Notes: generated by a model from the sequence alone, not told the origin. 64,000 nucleotides of DNA from Chlorops oryzae (GCA_020466095.1 CM035808.1:40180999-40244998); one strand, 5' to 3'; positions 1 through 11,959 are shown, counted from the stretch's first letter. Numbers and translations: made by a program.

Positions 1-238
1 AACGCCCACCGCCACGCCCACAAATAAAGATTTTTCGTAACTTCCGAAATAAAAGGCGTAGAAGCTTCAAATTCGCAACATAGGTTCACCAAGGCGAATG
101 AAAGGTGTAGGGAAATAATTTATGTTGCCCTCCCACTGCCACGCCCACAAATAGAGAAGCAAAACATAGTGCGCCAATAATGTCGGGACGCTGGGTATTT
201 CAAAGTCGGGCTTGACCGACTTTAGCTTTCTTACTTGT
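1..238 (+). mobile_element. DINE-1/mini-me-like (Helentron-type) element, 3' end
   Basis: Two partial copies of a roughly 100-bp tandem block (CCACGCCCACAAAT... GTAGAAGCTTCAAATTCGCAACATAGG style) are followed by a terminal stem-loop at 202-223 (8-bp stem AAAGTCGG/CCGACTTT) and the tail TTTCTTACTTGTTTT. The same block, stem-loop and tail recur at 33405-34577. A tandem internal block plus 3' stem-loop is the architecture known for DINE-1 non-autonomous Helentrons. The 5' part lies outside the window. It is noncoding. Confidence 0.7.
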
Positions 239-1540
239 TTTAATTTCAATTTATAAATACGGAGAAATTGGTGATGAGTAATTCTGCTAGGCCAACTGTG
301 GTCAAAGTTCATAGCTAACACCAACAAGTGACTCCAACGTAGCTTTTGTATAGTGCACAGAATTGAATTTAGAAGAGACTTTATATAGGAACAAAATAAT
401 CCAATTTTTGGATTTCCTTCCTAAGCTTTAAGTCTTGAAAAATAAATGTTTTTTGTTTTAATCCTGTAAAGTTGTGAGTTAACCGACGATATGTTCAATG
501 TTTCCTGTAATTATCATTAGAAAAGACTCCATTTCTATTTACATAAATATCAGAGAATATTAAAGCATACATCGAGAACACTTCGACTTTCAGGATTCAA
601 AAAGGGGCATCCCTTGATTTCTTTCCTCGAAGCCTCGAAGTCAATTGTTTTGGTCGGGTCCTTGACTTCATATATCCTTCAAATTTTACCTCAGCATGTG
701 ATATTTAAATGCCCATTTAAGGTATTTAGATCCATCACAATTTCAATGCTCTATTCAAAGATTGAATCCCATGAGTGTCACATGCTGTGCGTCTGCGACT
801 CCTACACAATTTACAGTTTCGTCTATTCTTGTAGATGAGCATCGATGTCTGAGTTAGCCCAGAATTTGACATGAACCGAATCATGAATCATGACTCATGA
901 TGCTAATTTAAATGATACTTCTATGGTAACACAAGATTCGAGTCCTATCCTTTTTCGTGTTTGCTATAAAGTCTTCTTGAAAGACATACTCAAATTGTAA
1001 ATAAACGCCTCCACACAATTTCACTTCGAGCTAAATTCGACGTCGGCTCAATTTGAAAGTGCTCACGAATTTGACAAATCACGTGAAGAGTTTTTTTTTT
1101 TAATATTTATTTTTGCCTTCACTACTTATTCGTGATGGGCATTTTATGAATGAAACTCAACGATGAAAGGAAAAGAGATGAAAAAAAAAATTAATAATTT
1201 TTAATGCGGCTGCTTTAAATGGAGGTGAATCAATATTGATAAAGAGATCATATGATTTTTTTTTTAGCACTTTTTAGATTTTTCTTCTTTTTTTCAATTT
1301 TTCAACTGAACGAGATGAATGAATGTGGAGTGAAAATATGATTAAAGAGTGAAGATTGGATTGCAGGTAAATCGGTCAAAAATGTGCTAGATATCTATTC
1401 ATAAGACAATCGAGTGAAATTTATTGAAATTAATTTTTTTTAATTTTTTTGAATATAATTTTTTTGCATAAAACATCCTCAGAATAGAAAAGTTTTGAAG
1501 CATTTTTACCGATTTTTTGTATAAGTCGAGTATAAGTCGA
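239..1540. other. AT-rich intergenic DNA, nothing recognised
   Basis: I see no coding signature, terminal repeats or RNA gene here. Short open frames (for example 614-838) lack codon-like composition or recognisable motifs. Several runs of T or A of 8-10 bases occur around 1090-1450. Confidence 0.5.
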
Positions 1541-1660
1541 ACATAGGGATGCGCGAACTATCGTTGAAATATTATATTCCTTGAGGCAAAGACTTCAAAC
1601 GCTAATGCTTCTTATATTGAGGCCGGTCTTCATATCAGTTGAAGAACTACCAGGGTTCTA
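1541..1660 (+). repeat. Dispersed repeat, inverted partner at 9478-9592
   Basis: The segment from AACATAGGGATGC through GAAGAACTAC matches the reverse complement of 9478-9592 over about 115 bp with scattered mismatches. Shared landmarks are CATAGGGATGC, TCGTTGAAATATTATAT and AAAGACTT. Weaker similarity extends leftward (AAGCATTT). No termini or target duplication were found, so the family is unknown. Confidence 0.6.
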
Positions 1661-1782
1661 ATTTTTGAAAATATTCTTTTAGTGTTCATGAAAGCTTATT
1701 TTAATTAAATATATTCGAATTATTTTAAAAATTTCTTTAAATGTTTCATGACTGCCTGCCCGGAGTCATAAACTTACCTTAA

Positions 1783-2572
1783 TAGTGCATTTCCATGTGG
1801 TGTTTAACTCGCGTTTAAGCGTTTAGGGCCCTAAACGAGGTGTTAAACTCGTGTTTTGCCATACAAAAGTATATCGCGATAACGAAGTGTTTATCTCTTT
1901 AACACCTCATAAACACTTTCATCGATAGGAAAAAAATCGATTTATCGTATCGGAATTTCATGCATATCTAACTGTCAAAATAAAATCAAAACAAAAAACA
2001 AAAAAATGTTGCCAAAAGCAAAACTAAAAATTCCCTACAAACTACAAAAAATTCCCTAATTTTTTTTACACACGGAAAAATTCGAAAAAAATGTATAATA
2101 TGCGCAAGGCATAATCTTGTATTGTATGATTCTTGGTAGAGTATCGATGCTGAACGATAGTTTTTACCAAAAATAATAAAATTAAGGTTATGGGCCATGT
2201 CACAGAAATCGATTTCAAAACCGTGTAATAATTATAATCCTCCTAAATTCTTTCAGATATAGATTTTTCTGGGTTTTCCACTTCCAACTCCACGAGACGA
2301 GACGTTTATTTTGTCGTTTTTATTGATCGACAAGAAACTATATTCAAAATATCTCTTAATATTTAAAAATATACCACAAATTCCCTACATTTTGCCGAAT
2401 TTAATAATTCTGTCCCTCTTTCCCTTCAAGTGATTTTTCTACAAATGGCAACACTGCTTGCAATTGTAAATAAACAAACAGCTGTAAAACTTAAACACCT
2501 CGCATGCGTGGAACCGCTCGAAGTGTTTAGCTAAACATCTCAGAGTTAAACACCATATAGAAACGCGCTATA
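1783..2572. mobile_element. MITE-like element with TGGTGTTTAACTC terminal repeats
   Basis: The left end (1783 onward) and the reverse complement of the right end (about 2543-2572) share an imperfect terminal repeat: TAGnGCnTTTC, a short variable gap, then TGGTGTTTAACTC. Subterminal palindromes lie next to both ends: CGTTTAGGGCCCTAAACG at 1820-1837 (18 bp, perfect) and TGTTTAGCTAAACA near 2524-2537. The insert is AT-rich and has no convincing gene. A short T/A-type target duplication (TTA/TAA) is possible but cannot be fixed. The superfamily is unassigned. Confidence 0.55.
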
Positions 2573-5222
2573 AGCCTTCATGAAGACTATCATTTGAAAG
2601 CTTAAATCTTCAAAATCTTTAAACAAGGATGAGGACTATTACCCTGATACTAAAGTTCCACAAAAATTATTGTATTCATGCCTCTCCCGTGCGATTATTT
2701 ATTTAATTAGGACCCTACAAAGCCTTTTTGATCTTGCACAGGAACTGTTAAATAATTATTTAAATTGCTTTTGGGTCTAAATAATTTGAATTAATTATTA
2801 TATTGAACTAATTGGCTTACAATAGAGAATAATTATTACCAAATAATTGTAAGAGAAATCGTGATTATTTTCGGTTAGTGAAAAAATCTAAATTAATTTA
2901 AAAATAATCAATAAAAATAGTCCCGATTATTTTTAAAATTAATTTCATTTAAATCGAAAAAATGAGACATAATCTAATAATAAATTTAATTGAAATTATT
3001 TTTTGATTATGTTTTAAATTATTTCATTTTTTTCCCGTCAATTTGAAGTAATTCTTAATCATCAAAAATAAAAAAAACTTTGGGTAAAAAAGAGAAAACA
3101 TTGTAATCATTATTGATCGTAATGGGCATAATGGGCGTACTGGGCTGATTTGAAATAAGATTATTGAAATCACATATTTAGAGGCTTGGATTGATGAACC
3201 TGACTTGATCTCACTTTCTTCGTAACAAATACCTAAACCAAAAAAAAAAAAAAAGATTTCAACCATAAAATACCACAAGAAATATCAAATAATTTATAAA
3301 GGACCTCAGCTCCTGCAATAATTTCTTGCTTAAAAACTATTTCAAAGCATTTATAACAAAATAAATGAAGATTAAACAAATGCAGCAAAAACAGGGCAGC
3401 AATTATGTCGCATGACATTGACAAAATGCCACATTGCTATGTCTGACAATGAGCCTAAAATTGATGTCACGCATTGTTGTCTCTTCGGTGGAACTGTGGA
3501 AAAATTTCATACCTTCCAATCGCATTTGTCAGTCTTAGAAACATGTTCGTTTGCTCGTACGTTGGTATGTATGTATGTCTATATACCTACATAAGTAAAA
3601 GAGGTCTACAAAAAAGAAGAACTTTGTAAATTCAAAAATAAACAAATTTTTCGTCACCACACCACCGAACCATAATCATTTTCTATGCCTACAAGCCTTT
3701 GCTTCTTCGATAAAATGAAAGAAATAGTTGGTATTTTGTACAAAGCCCTATCCTATTCCCATATATATATGTACATACATATATGTCACACGTGTGCTCT
3801 CACTGCCCTGTGATAAGCTAGGTAAATATTGATATAATTACATTAAGACGACTTCATGCATTCAATAGTTGGGGCACTGTGCTGTGATGTTCAAATACAC
3901 ATGCCAGTCAAAATCGTGTGGTATCATGCAAAACCGGAAACTATCATAAATTTTATTTACATAGCAAAATTTTTTTAAAAAGAAAAGTATCAAAGACGTT
4001 TTAACAAAACTTCGTAGTAGCCAGTGTCATATATTAAAACATTCTTATATAATCATTTCGATTCTATGTTCAAAAATTAAAAACTAATGCCCGCTGTACA
4101 CTTGTTGTCAATCTAATGGCAACTCTACTAAGAAATTTATAAGGGATTGTGGTATGAGCGGCTCAAGGCTGAAGTCAGAAGGAGGTTAGGATATTTTCCT
4201 CTTAAGTGAGGGTCAGAAAAACCTGTAAAGCAGATTAAAAGGCTTAAGACTTATGCTTGTACTATACCAGTATATATTGGTATTTTTAAATATTTGCTTA
4301 ACATTTTTTAAATTTTTTTTTGTGTTTTTTTTTTAACTTTTTTAATATTTTTTAATTAATTTTATTGTGCTTTTTATATTTATTTATTTTACCAGCTTGA
4401 GCAACTCTCTTCAAAACGTGCGTTCAAAAATTTCCTCCTTTTCAAGAAAATTGCAAAGCTAAATTCTCAAATGTGGCCCTGCGGGTAGCAGATAGTCTAG
4501 GGTCGGCATAACTTATTTTGTTTAAATTCGCTCCAAAACAGAAAAGACTTTTTTTTTTGTTTGAATCGTTCCAGTTTGGATTTTATTACATCAATCAAAA
4601 ACGTAGAATTTCTTAAGTCCAATTTCGTAGGCAAAAACTTATCGCTCTGATCGAGACATATTTAAGGGGCTTTCGAACTTGAAACGCAAAAGAAACATTT
4701 TTGTCATACATTTTTTTTTTTTTTTTTTGCCTCTACGCCGCAATTCGAAACGCAACGGAATTTTTGAATTGCGCATTTTGCCGAAAATCCAAAAAAAAAA
4801 AAAAATATATAAAAAATCATATAAAATAAAAATTTAAGAAAAAACGATCACATAAACAGTTTTACCTTTTTCTTTCTTATTCGAAAGAGAATATGGAATA
4901 GTGCGCGCCTACATTCGGATTTTCGAAACAAGTCCTCACAACCGCACAGCCGCACAGTCGTAGCCAATGCGTACGATCCATTATAAATTATAATCGCTTT
5001 ATTTCTTTTCATTCTCATACTGGGCAAGCCATCTTGGACCGATTCTATTGCGTCTCTATGGCCAGCAGAATTTCTATTGAATTTATTTTCGCACAATTCT
5101 TTCATTTCGAATCATGACAAATGGGAAGTCATTTTCTCTAGAGCGAATTCCTTGTTTAAAAATTTTTTTCGTGATCAATTTTTTTAAGAATTTCTTTTTT
5201 TAATAATATTTAAATAGATATT
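2573..5222. other. AT-rich intergenic DNA without recognisable genes
   Basis: The stretch around 2720-3050 is dominated by AATTATT/AATAATT words. Homopolymer runs occur at 3239-3254 (A) and 4709-4728 (T). Open frames such as 3412-3594 and 4848-5105 show no family resemblance. A short TA/CA-rich stretch occurs at about 3760-3790. Confidence 0.5.
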
Positions 5223-5348
5223 TTCGATACAAGTGTCGAAATGAAGCTTTTTTTTGCACGAGTGGTAAATGTTGTAAAACGAGGCGCAGCCGAGTTTTAC
5301 AATACCACGAGTGCGAAAAAAGCTGAGTTTCGACACGAGTGCCGAACA
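5223..5348. repeat. Imperfect palindromic foldback
   Basis: The arms at about 5233-5280 and 5294-5336 are reverse complements with a few mismatches: GTGTCGAAAT...GCACGAGTGGTA...GTAAAAC against GTTTTAC...TACCACGAGTGC...TTTCGACAC. They are separated by a GC-richer centre, GAGGCGCAGCCGAG. The shape is that of a small foldback MITE. No target duplication was identified. Confidence 0.6.
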
Positions 5349-5510
5349 ATATTTTATGCAATAAGATTTCAAATTGGATTTTAACCTAAATTTAAGAAAG
5401 CGTGTTTTTTGTTTGTTTGTTATTGTGAAGAAATTTTTTTATTTTGATTTGACAGATTCATAATTTGAAATTCTTTATTATACAACTTCGTAGTATGCTC
5501 TGCTTATTTT

Positions 5511-5614
5511 TGCCTTGTATTTTTTGAAATGCGTGCATTTTGAAATTTATTATTGCACGCCTTGCCTTGTATTTTTTGAAATGCGTGCGTTTTGAAATTT
5601 ATTATTGCACGCCT
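5511..5614 (+). repeat. Tandem duplication, 2 x 52 bp
   Basis: Two adjacent 52-bp units (5511-5562 and 5563-5614) beginning TGCCTTGTATTTTTTGAAAT are identical except for about one base (GTGCATTT versus GTGCGTTT). They lie between two palindromes in a repeat cluster. Confidence 0.85.
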
Positions 5615-5726
5615 TGAAATTCATTCTTAAAAAACCATGTAGTATGCCATGCTTTTTGTTTGTATAAACAATTTTTTATACTTTCTCAAAACTAGTGTCA
5701 TAATATGCTTCATTATGATTTTAAAA

Positions 5727-5758
5727 TCGACATCATAATAGGCCTATTATGATGTCGA
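5727..5758. repeat. Perfect 32-bp palindrome
   Basis: The sequence is exactly self-complementary around the centre AGGCCT at 5742/5743, with arm TCGACATCATAATAGG and no spacer. It could form a cruciform or be the tip of a larger foldback. No protein-binding site is known to me for it. Confidence 0.85.
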
Positions 5759-6293
5759 ATTGCATAAAAATATTTTTTTAACCAATTTATTTATTTATTT
5801 TTTTTTTTAATTTTCTTAAAAGCCTTTCCCACTAAAATCATCATCAATAAAGGCCGTACCTATTAGATTTGTAAACGATGCTTTTTTAACCAGACTAAGG
5901 GCTCTCAAGCAAAGTTTTTAAGGGAACGGTTAAGAGGTGTTGGCACTACCGACGAAAATGCAACAAACTCTTTACCCATGCAAGCCCGGAGAGAACTTTT
6001 TCTTTGAAGTCACTTTGAGTATTGTGAAAATTGGAATCAAAAAGGAGTACAGAGATGTCACTGCAGCCCCTGACGAATTTATAAAAAATACTGTCGGAAA
6101 TATGCTTCTATGCAATTAAGCTCCCTTGAACAAGTAAGGGTTCTATCTCAATCCCAGCAGGCAAAATGAGCTCACAAAATTGAAAACTTCTATTGTAGCT
6201 CAAAATGAGCTTAAGAGAGCTAAATATGAGATTGAAATTGAAAACCGAAAATCAAACTCGTTGTGATCTAATAATGAGCTCAAAATGACACCA

Positions 6294-6297
<4 letters not shown>

Positions 6298-6337
<40 letters not shown>
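6298..6337 (+). repeat. Poly-T run, 40 bases
   Basis: An uninterrupted run of T lies inside the TIR element. It could be the reverse-oriented A-tail of a retroposed sequence. Confidence 0.95.
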
Positions 6338-6339
<2 letters not shown>

Positions 6340-6529
6340 CAAAAAATGACGTATTTGTGATCTAATACTGACTGAAATGAAATTTTCTAATTTATGAACT
6401 GATAAAAGGTCTAAAGCCTTCTAATAGAGCATATTCAAAAATTTGTCACAGTGCGTTTACATAAATATTAACTTCACGTTTTAAATTTATATACACTTTT
6501 TAACAAAACATACAAAGCAGTATCATTGG

Positions 6530-6596
6530 CTGAGGAGGTAGAGGATAGAGTGTTGGCTCCATGTTTCAGAGGTAAGAGGTTTAAATCTCGGAAAAG
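6530..6596 (+). other. tRNA-like (SINE-head-like) sequence
   Basis: The stretch GGCTGAGGAGGTAGAGGA... ends with a degenerate B box (GGTTTAAATCTC, compare GGTTCGAATCC) at a tRNA-like distance from an A-box-like TAGAGGATAGAG. Stems are poor, so it is not a functional tRNA. It is more likely a decayed tRNA-derived SINE head. Confidence 0.4.
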
Positions 6597-6802
6597 GCAT
6601 TTGATAAATATAATATAAGAAGCACTAAATAAATAATCCGTAAGACTTACTGCTCTCTGCTTCTTCCCTGTAGTTAAGTTAAGCTAACGTGGCGAATGGA
6701 TTCCCCCCAGACACCATCGTTAAAGGGTCTCAAAATTGGGGCAAATAAGTGCCTTTTTTCTTGCAAATAATTCAATGCGTAAAACAAAAATTTTATTTTT
6801 AG

Positions 6803-6877
6803 TTTGCCTGCATGGGGAATCGAACCCACAGCCATCAGATTACAAACCAAGCACGCTACCGCTACACTATTGACGGC
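6803..6877 (-). other. tRNA-like sequence, decayed SINE or pseudo-tRNA
   Basis: Read on the minus strand, GCCGTCAATAGTGTAGCGG...TGGGTTCGATTCCCC...GCAGGCA has an A-box-like TAGTGTAGCGGTAGCG and a canonical B box, GGTTCGATTCC. The acceptor-stem halves pair only partly. It sits inside the TIR element, which argues for a transposed pseudo-tRNA or SINE rather than a working tRNA gene. Confidence 0.5.
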
Positions 6878-7156
6878 CTTATATTCTCAAGTCTTTAAAT
6901 CAAATATGAACATTTCTTTTCTTTCTTACTGGACCTGTCAAAGAAAATGAGCTAAATATGAAGTAAATGTGATATATCTAAGAGCTATAAATTTATCTCA
7001 TATTTAGCTCATACTGAGCTTCGAAAGATGCTCCAAATAACTCATATATACCTCATATTTATCTAACATAGCGCTATTTTGGACTTAAAACAAAAAATTT
7101 TCAAATCATAAATAGCTTATATTGAGCTTTTTTGCAGCTAAAATGCCTGCTGGGAT

Positions 7157-8146
7157 GGATATTTTCACAGGATCAGAAAGGGTTGAAACCTGTAAAACCT
7201 GCTCAATCTTTTTTCAAAAATGCTTTATGAAGATTCTCAATAACATTTTTAGATAAATTTTTATTATTGTTGGGCACAATGTCTTAGTTTTAGACACATC
7301 GATTTTTCGTTTTTGGTCTGAGGCAGGAAGGAGTTGGCAGCCTTTCTTCTGGTCACTTGTAATTCAAGCAAGGTGACAGATAATTATGATGATCACAACA
7401 GATCTTAAGATTTAATTGGTGACGTCTTCAGAGGAAAAGAGGCGTATAAAGGGGTGTTATTTGACTTCAAACCCCCTCCAAATAGCGGGGAAGCCCCTCT
7501 CGAAATAGTATTCTGCGCACGCGCCACACATTACAGAGCGGACCAGAAACTTCAGGAAACGATCTTCTTCATTTTCTGTGTACATTTTGGAGTAGTGCCT
7601 CTTGCCCTTAGTCTAACAATGTCGTTTTTAAGTAGACTCTAAGTCACACAGAGACAGATTTCAGTCTCTATTTTTTCTCAAAAGTCTCTTTAGGTGAGTT
7701 AAGATTTCTCTTTCGGAATCGGATTACTCAGGCTAATGGTCTTCATGAATGCTTAAATCATTTGCATTACATAACATAAAATTTTATATAACAATTTTAA
7801 AACAATTTTAAATAAAGCAAATGATTTCGAAAATGAAGATTAAAATAATCACCCCTAACTGTCTAACTAACTACCTTTAAAGAGATATTTTTTGTTTTGC
7901 ACGAACTTGTGCGCATTTCGAGTCCCATTCTATTCCGCTACACATATGGGGTTACCTCTAGCTGACCTTAAAATACGCCTACAAGCTATCCTATCCTGAA
8001 CTACTTTATTTTTTTAAACCTATTCGTTGAACTAATTTTGTCATCTGACTAACCTATGAATTCTTTTTCCTATCCCCTTGTCCTACTTCCCTGTTCTACC
8101 ACTACTGACAAGGCCCTTTTAACTGGATTTGATTCGGGTCGTCTCT
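7157..8146. other. Intergenic DNA, nothing recognised
   Basis: There are no terminal repeats, RNA genes or coding motifs. The open frame at 7454-7642 has no family resemblance. Confidence 0.45.
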
Positions 8147-9255
8147 TAGTCCAGTCATTTTAGCTGTTTTAAACCCCAATCTGCGGAATAATTCCTAGTG
8201 AGCTGAATTTTTGTACACACGTTTATTACGGCATTGTAATGAAGATGTGAAAAATCGACATTGATATCGTGCCGGCTAAAAAAGTTATAGAGGTCAAAAG
8301 GTCACGAAAACCAGATGCATGGAAATATGGAAGCATTCGCTGAACACTTGTGAGATGATCATACCATAACCCTAGCCTCTCAGCGCGAATGAAATCATTA
8401 GCTACTGATATCATTTCAATGTATTGTAGCCATAACTGAGCAGTAGGAACATCGTCCTTCAATTTAGCTACTTCGTCATTAAATAACTGTATTAATCCGT
8501 TCAAAACATCTTCAGATTCTTCAATGTTATCATAAGAAATCGTCCCTTTCAGAATATCCATGATGTAACCATCCAAAAACTCCTGCAGATTTTGATCGAT
8601 TGTTAATTTATCATATATAAGCTTCATTAGTGCAACTCTAACAAGTCCATGTCCTCTTACACTTCTTGCAAAAGCATGGCCATCTAACATTTTTCTACTG
8701 AATTTGGAGTATAAATAACACTGAGAGCTTCCTTGAGTCCACTTCCTTCCATTATATATCCTATAGATCCAAGAAGTTATTTTTTTCTGTATTTTTCTAT
8801 ATTCAAAAAAAAAATTATTCACTCGTAAATAAAAAAACCTCTTATTACATATTATTGATTATGCCTACGGGGGAAACCATGTACAAAAAAGCGCGCCCTG
8901 CATTCTACCTCGAAGGTGGTGAGGAAACGAGTGCATCGTTATAATATAGTCGCTTTCTCGGCGCTCTACTCCGAAAACGGTTTATTCTACAGAAAAATTC
9001 AAAAGACATTATTTGTAGACAATTTCACGACAAACAATTTTTATAATAACCTTTATTGACCTTTGAGCAATAGATCGCGAAATATTTTTGCGAAAAACTG
9101 ATTTTCGTGACCTTTTGACCTCTATAAATTTTTTAGCCGGCACGATATCAATGTCGATTTTTCACATCTTCATTACAATGCCGTAATAAAGGTGTGTACA
9201 AAAATTCAGCTCACTAGGAATTATTCCGCAGATAAAACCTAAAATGACTGGACTA
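8147..9255 (-). mobile_element. Long-TIR transposable element with partial orphan ORF
   Basis: Terminal inverted repeats of about 160 bp (8147-8312 and 9099-9255) begin TAGTCCAGTCATTTTAG and are highly similar, differing mainly by about 10 extra bases in the left copy. Between them lies a minus-strand reading frame that runs directly into the left repeat. I recognise no transposase catalytic motif. The element looks like an internally deleted derivative of a larger autonomous one. The target duplication is not resolvable. Confidence 0.8.
8226..8822 (-). pseudogene. Truncated orphan ORF of the long-TIR element
   Basis: The open frame covers 198 codons, but the first in-track codon is GTG, so the true start is unknown. 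The readable domain runs from about residue 45 (MLDGHAFARSVRGHG) to residue 171 and contains WLQYIEM, FIRAERLGLW and MLPYFHASG. From memory, this motif string occurs in a large set of uncharacterised, repeated arthropod proteins; I know no function. After FHASG the frame continues through the left terminal repeat, so the last 27 or so residues are TIR-encoded. The natural C-terminus was therefore deleted, with the junction at about 8312. There are no internal stops, which suggests a fairly young deletion. It could still be translated, but it is most likely non-functional. Confidence 0.6.
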
Positions 9256-9477
9256 TCTGGATACGACAATACCAACGTAATCTGTTCTTTTTGATTTGTT
9301 CTTTAATTGAATTTTAAATTTTTAAATTTCCTCGAATGAAGGAAGACCTTATGCGGTCCAGTTTTGTTACCCCAACTGTCATTCTCTCATACAAATTTCT
9401 ATTGAAACTGGGGGGAAAGTTCACGCGAGATATTGTTCAGAATAGTCGAGATAAACATGTTCGAACATTTTCCCTTT
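9256..9477. other. Spacer, nothing recognised
   Basis: Unremarkable AT-rich sequence between the long-TIR element and the dispersed repeat. Confidence 0.4.
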
Positions 9478-9592
9478 TGTAGTTCTTAAACCGACACGAA
9501 GACTACCAACCTCAATGTAAGAAAAATTGGCACAAGTCTTTACCTCAACGGATATAATATTTCAACGACAGTCCGAGCATCCCTATGTTTCT
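9478..9592 (-). repeat. Dispersed repeat, inverted partner of 1541-1660
   Basis: This is the reverse-oriented copy of the repeat described at 1541-1660. It ends near GCATCCCTATGTTTC. The two copies flank about 7.8 kb of mixed elements. Confidence 0.6.
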
Positions 9593-11940
9593 AAAGTCCC
9601 TCAGTATATTCTGATCAACGTTTATAAGCAATCGTTGGAAATGCTTCTAAATTTATCTACTTATTTCGAGGACGTTTCTGTTCATTAAAAACCCCTGCTA
9701 GTGAAGAATATCATTTAACCACAAACTCTTTCACGTGTGCCCCTTCTTTCTTCAAAGATACATCGCATTTTATCCACATATACGTACATATATTAACATA
9801 TTAAACGTCAAAGTATTCTGCATATTTCGAGCTTGTGCCAAATGTTATATGTTTGTTCTTTATTACTCTATAACTTATATTCCCCCAAATTTTTTCTTTG
9901 CATTTTTTTTTTTTTTTTTTTTTTTTGTATAATTGAGACACACTGTTTTGCGCGTTTGAATTTTGATAGCCTCGCTACTGCTTGTGGCTGCGGTTGTGTG
10001 GTAAAAAACCTAAAACGTTGACATTGAACAAGATTTCGCTGCTCTTCAAATAAAAAAATGATGAAATAATTTTCCTGATTATCACAAGATTTCACACGTC
10101 AGGATAAGTTCGCAAAAGTTATCGCCAAACTATAGAAACGTGCGTTCCCAATAACGCAACATTCGGCCATGAGAAAGAAATTTAGCAAAGTTTCATAAAA
10201 TTAATAATAGAAAAGAATATGTGCATATAAAATTTCTTTCTTTTTTTCGCATTAGGAAAAAAGTAAACAGTGGCACCGAATAAAAAAAAAGTAATGAAAA
10301 ATGAAATATAAAAACCCAAAAAAGAAAAAATTTAGTTTCACGATAACGACGAAAGACCGCTATCAATGACCCTGAGAAATAAAAAAAAATCTTTTTTTTT
10401 AATGAATTCTCTGCGTAGAATTGCAAAGAAAAAAGAGGCACAACCAAAGATTAATCTAAACTGGAATAAAAAAAAATCGTTAATATAAATATACAAATTT
10501 TTTGAAAGAAAAAAATAATTATTTAATCCCATTGAAAATGCGAAACTTCAACGCGTCTCCATCGGTGGGCATCATCCTCTCGCTAGATCCGCTCTCATGT
10601 GGTCGAATTAGGTACGAATATTTCATTATGAGTACATACCCACGTTTCTTTATCTATTTAGACGTTGTATAATAAAAACGAAAACTATGCTCTGCCTCAT
10701 AGATTCCCAAAGTGGTCCCCGAGCACATTTGAAGAGTTCGTTCTTGGGCGCTATGGATTTGAGATCAAAATATGATCTAAATATGAAAAATGATCTGGAA
10801 TCAATGGAACTAAGTACCTATATGAAATCAATGTCCCAAATGTGAAATTAGTGAGAAGATGTATCGGGAAATTCATATCCTGTCGTTGGCCGGGATATAA
10901 GGTGCTTGAAAGAAAACAATAAAAACTATTTAACTCTTCAATGCCTAGAGTGAACATCAATTGACAGAGGTTTAATCTTTTTATTTTTACATTCAGCATT
11001 ATCGCTATAGGAATGAAAAAATAGCTTTATTAAAATTTTTTTTTTTCATATTTTCAGAATATGACGTGGCCCACTTAAATATTTAATGGGTTAAATAGTT
11101 TTCTTATTCTTTTTTTGTCACCGACAAATCATTCTATTTCATTTTAGTGAAAAACATTTGAATTTGCAAAAGCATAGACAATGGCAACTAAAGGGTGAAG
11201 AACCCAAAATTTTAACGTAGCCTCTCATGCAATTTAAATCCACAAAACACCTCCCCAAAGAGCTTACGGAGCACAGTTCATGTAGAGGATGAAGAGTCAC
11301 AGTCGAAAAAAAATTTTTGGGAATCTATGCTCAACACAGACAATGAAAAGATTGATTATTATCACATAAGGAAGCCAAATGGCGCGAAATAGTATCATGC
11401 GAACATACATATATTTGCTCACTCGCTGCGATAAGGTAAGTATTGGTTTTCGCGGAAACACTTCAAAATTGGACGAATTTCATGAAAAATGTGCTCTAAA
11501 GCTTCACGTGCGTAGAAAGTTTCTTCAAGGACATATTTTTGGGGTATTTTTAAAAAAGGTCTGTTTTATTTGACAGTTCAAATAATTTATGGGCTTTAGA
11601 GAAATGATTTTTTTATTCGTTTTTTTGCGAATGATTTGAATTTCGCTTGTGCCCACGGGGAATGGAAAAAGGGAAAAATCAAGTGGTCTTATAATGACGG
11701 GCCTCAATTAGAAGGAGCCCCCAAAAGGGTTAAATCCAAATAAACAAAAAAAAATGACATTTCACACAAATATTCAACAAAAAAATCAGTCCATTGTACC
11801 GGAAAGGGTCGGATTCAGTGGGATGGGTACCATAGAATTATAAGACCTCGTGTTTCGAGGGAAGTTTTAAGCAGCCAAAATCACCCCTGAGTATTCCAAT
11901 GCCTGACTTTCATCTACTCTCAAGCGTATCACTTCCCGGC
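9593..11940. other. AT-rich intergenic DNA
   Basis: No gene or element boundaries were recognised. There is a T run at about 9905-9926 and several A/T homopolymers between 10240 and 10520. Small open frames here have no motif support. Confidence 0.45.
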
Positions 11941-11959
11941 TGGAAATTGCGTAGAGAAA

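Larger units (their letters stand above)
6151..7156. mobile_element. TIR element, 13-bp perfect terminal repeats
   Basis: ATCCCAGCAGGCA at 6151-6163 is matched exactly by its reverse complement at 7144-7156. Both subterminal regions are rich in TGAGCT/AGCTCA words. The interior has a T40 run and two tRNA-like sequences but no transposase, so this is a non-autonomous element with nested insertions. The target duplication is not clear and the superfamily is unassigned. Confidence 0.75.

Noticed and set aside
6803..6877. Functional tRNA gene on the minus strand
   Set aside because: B box is canonical but the acceptor stem pairs poorly, and it lies inside a transposon.
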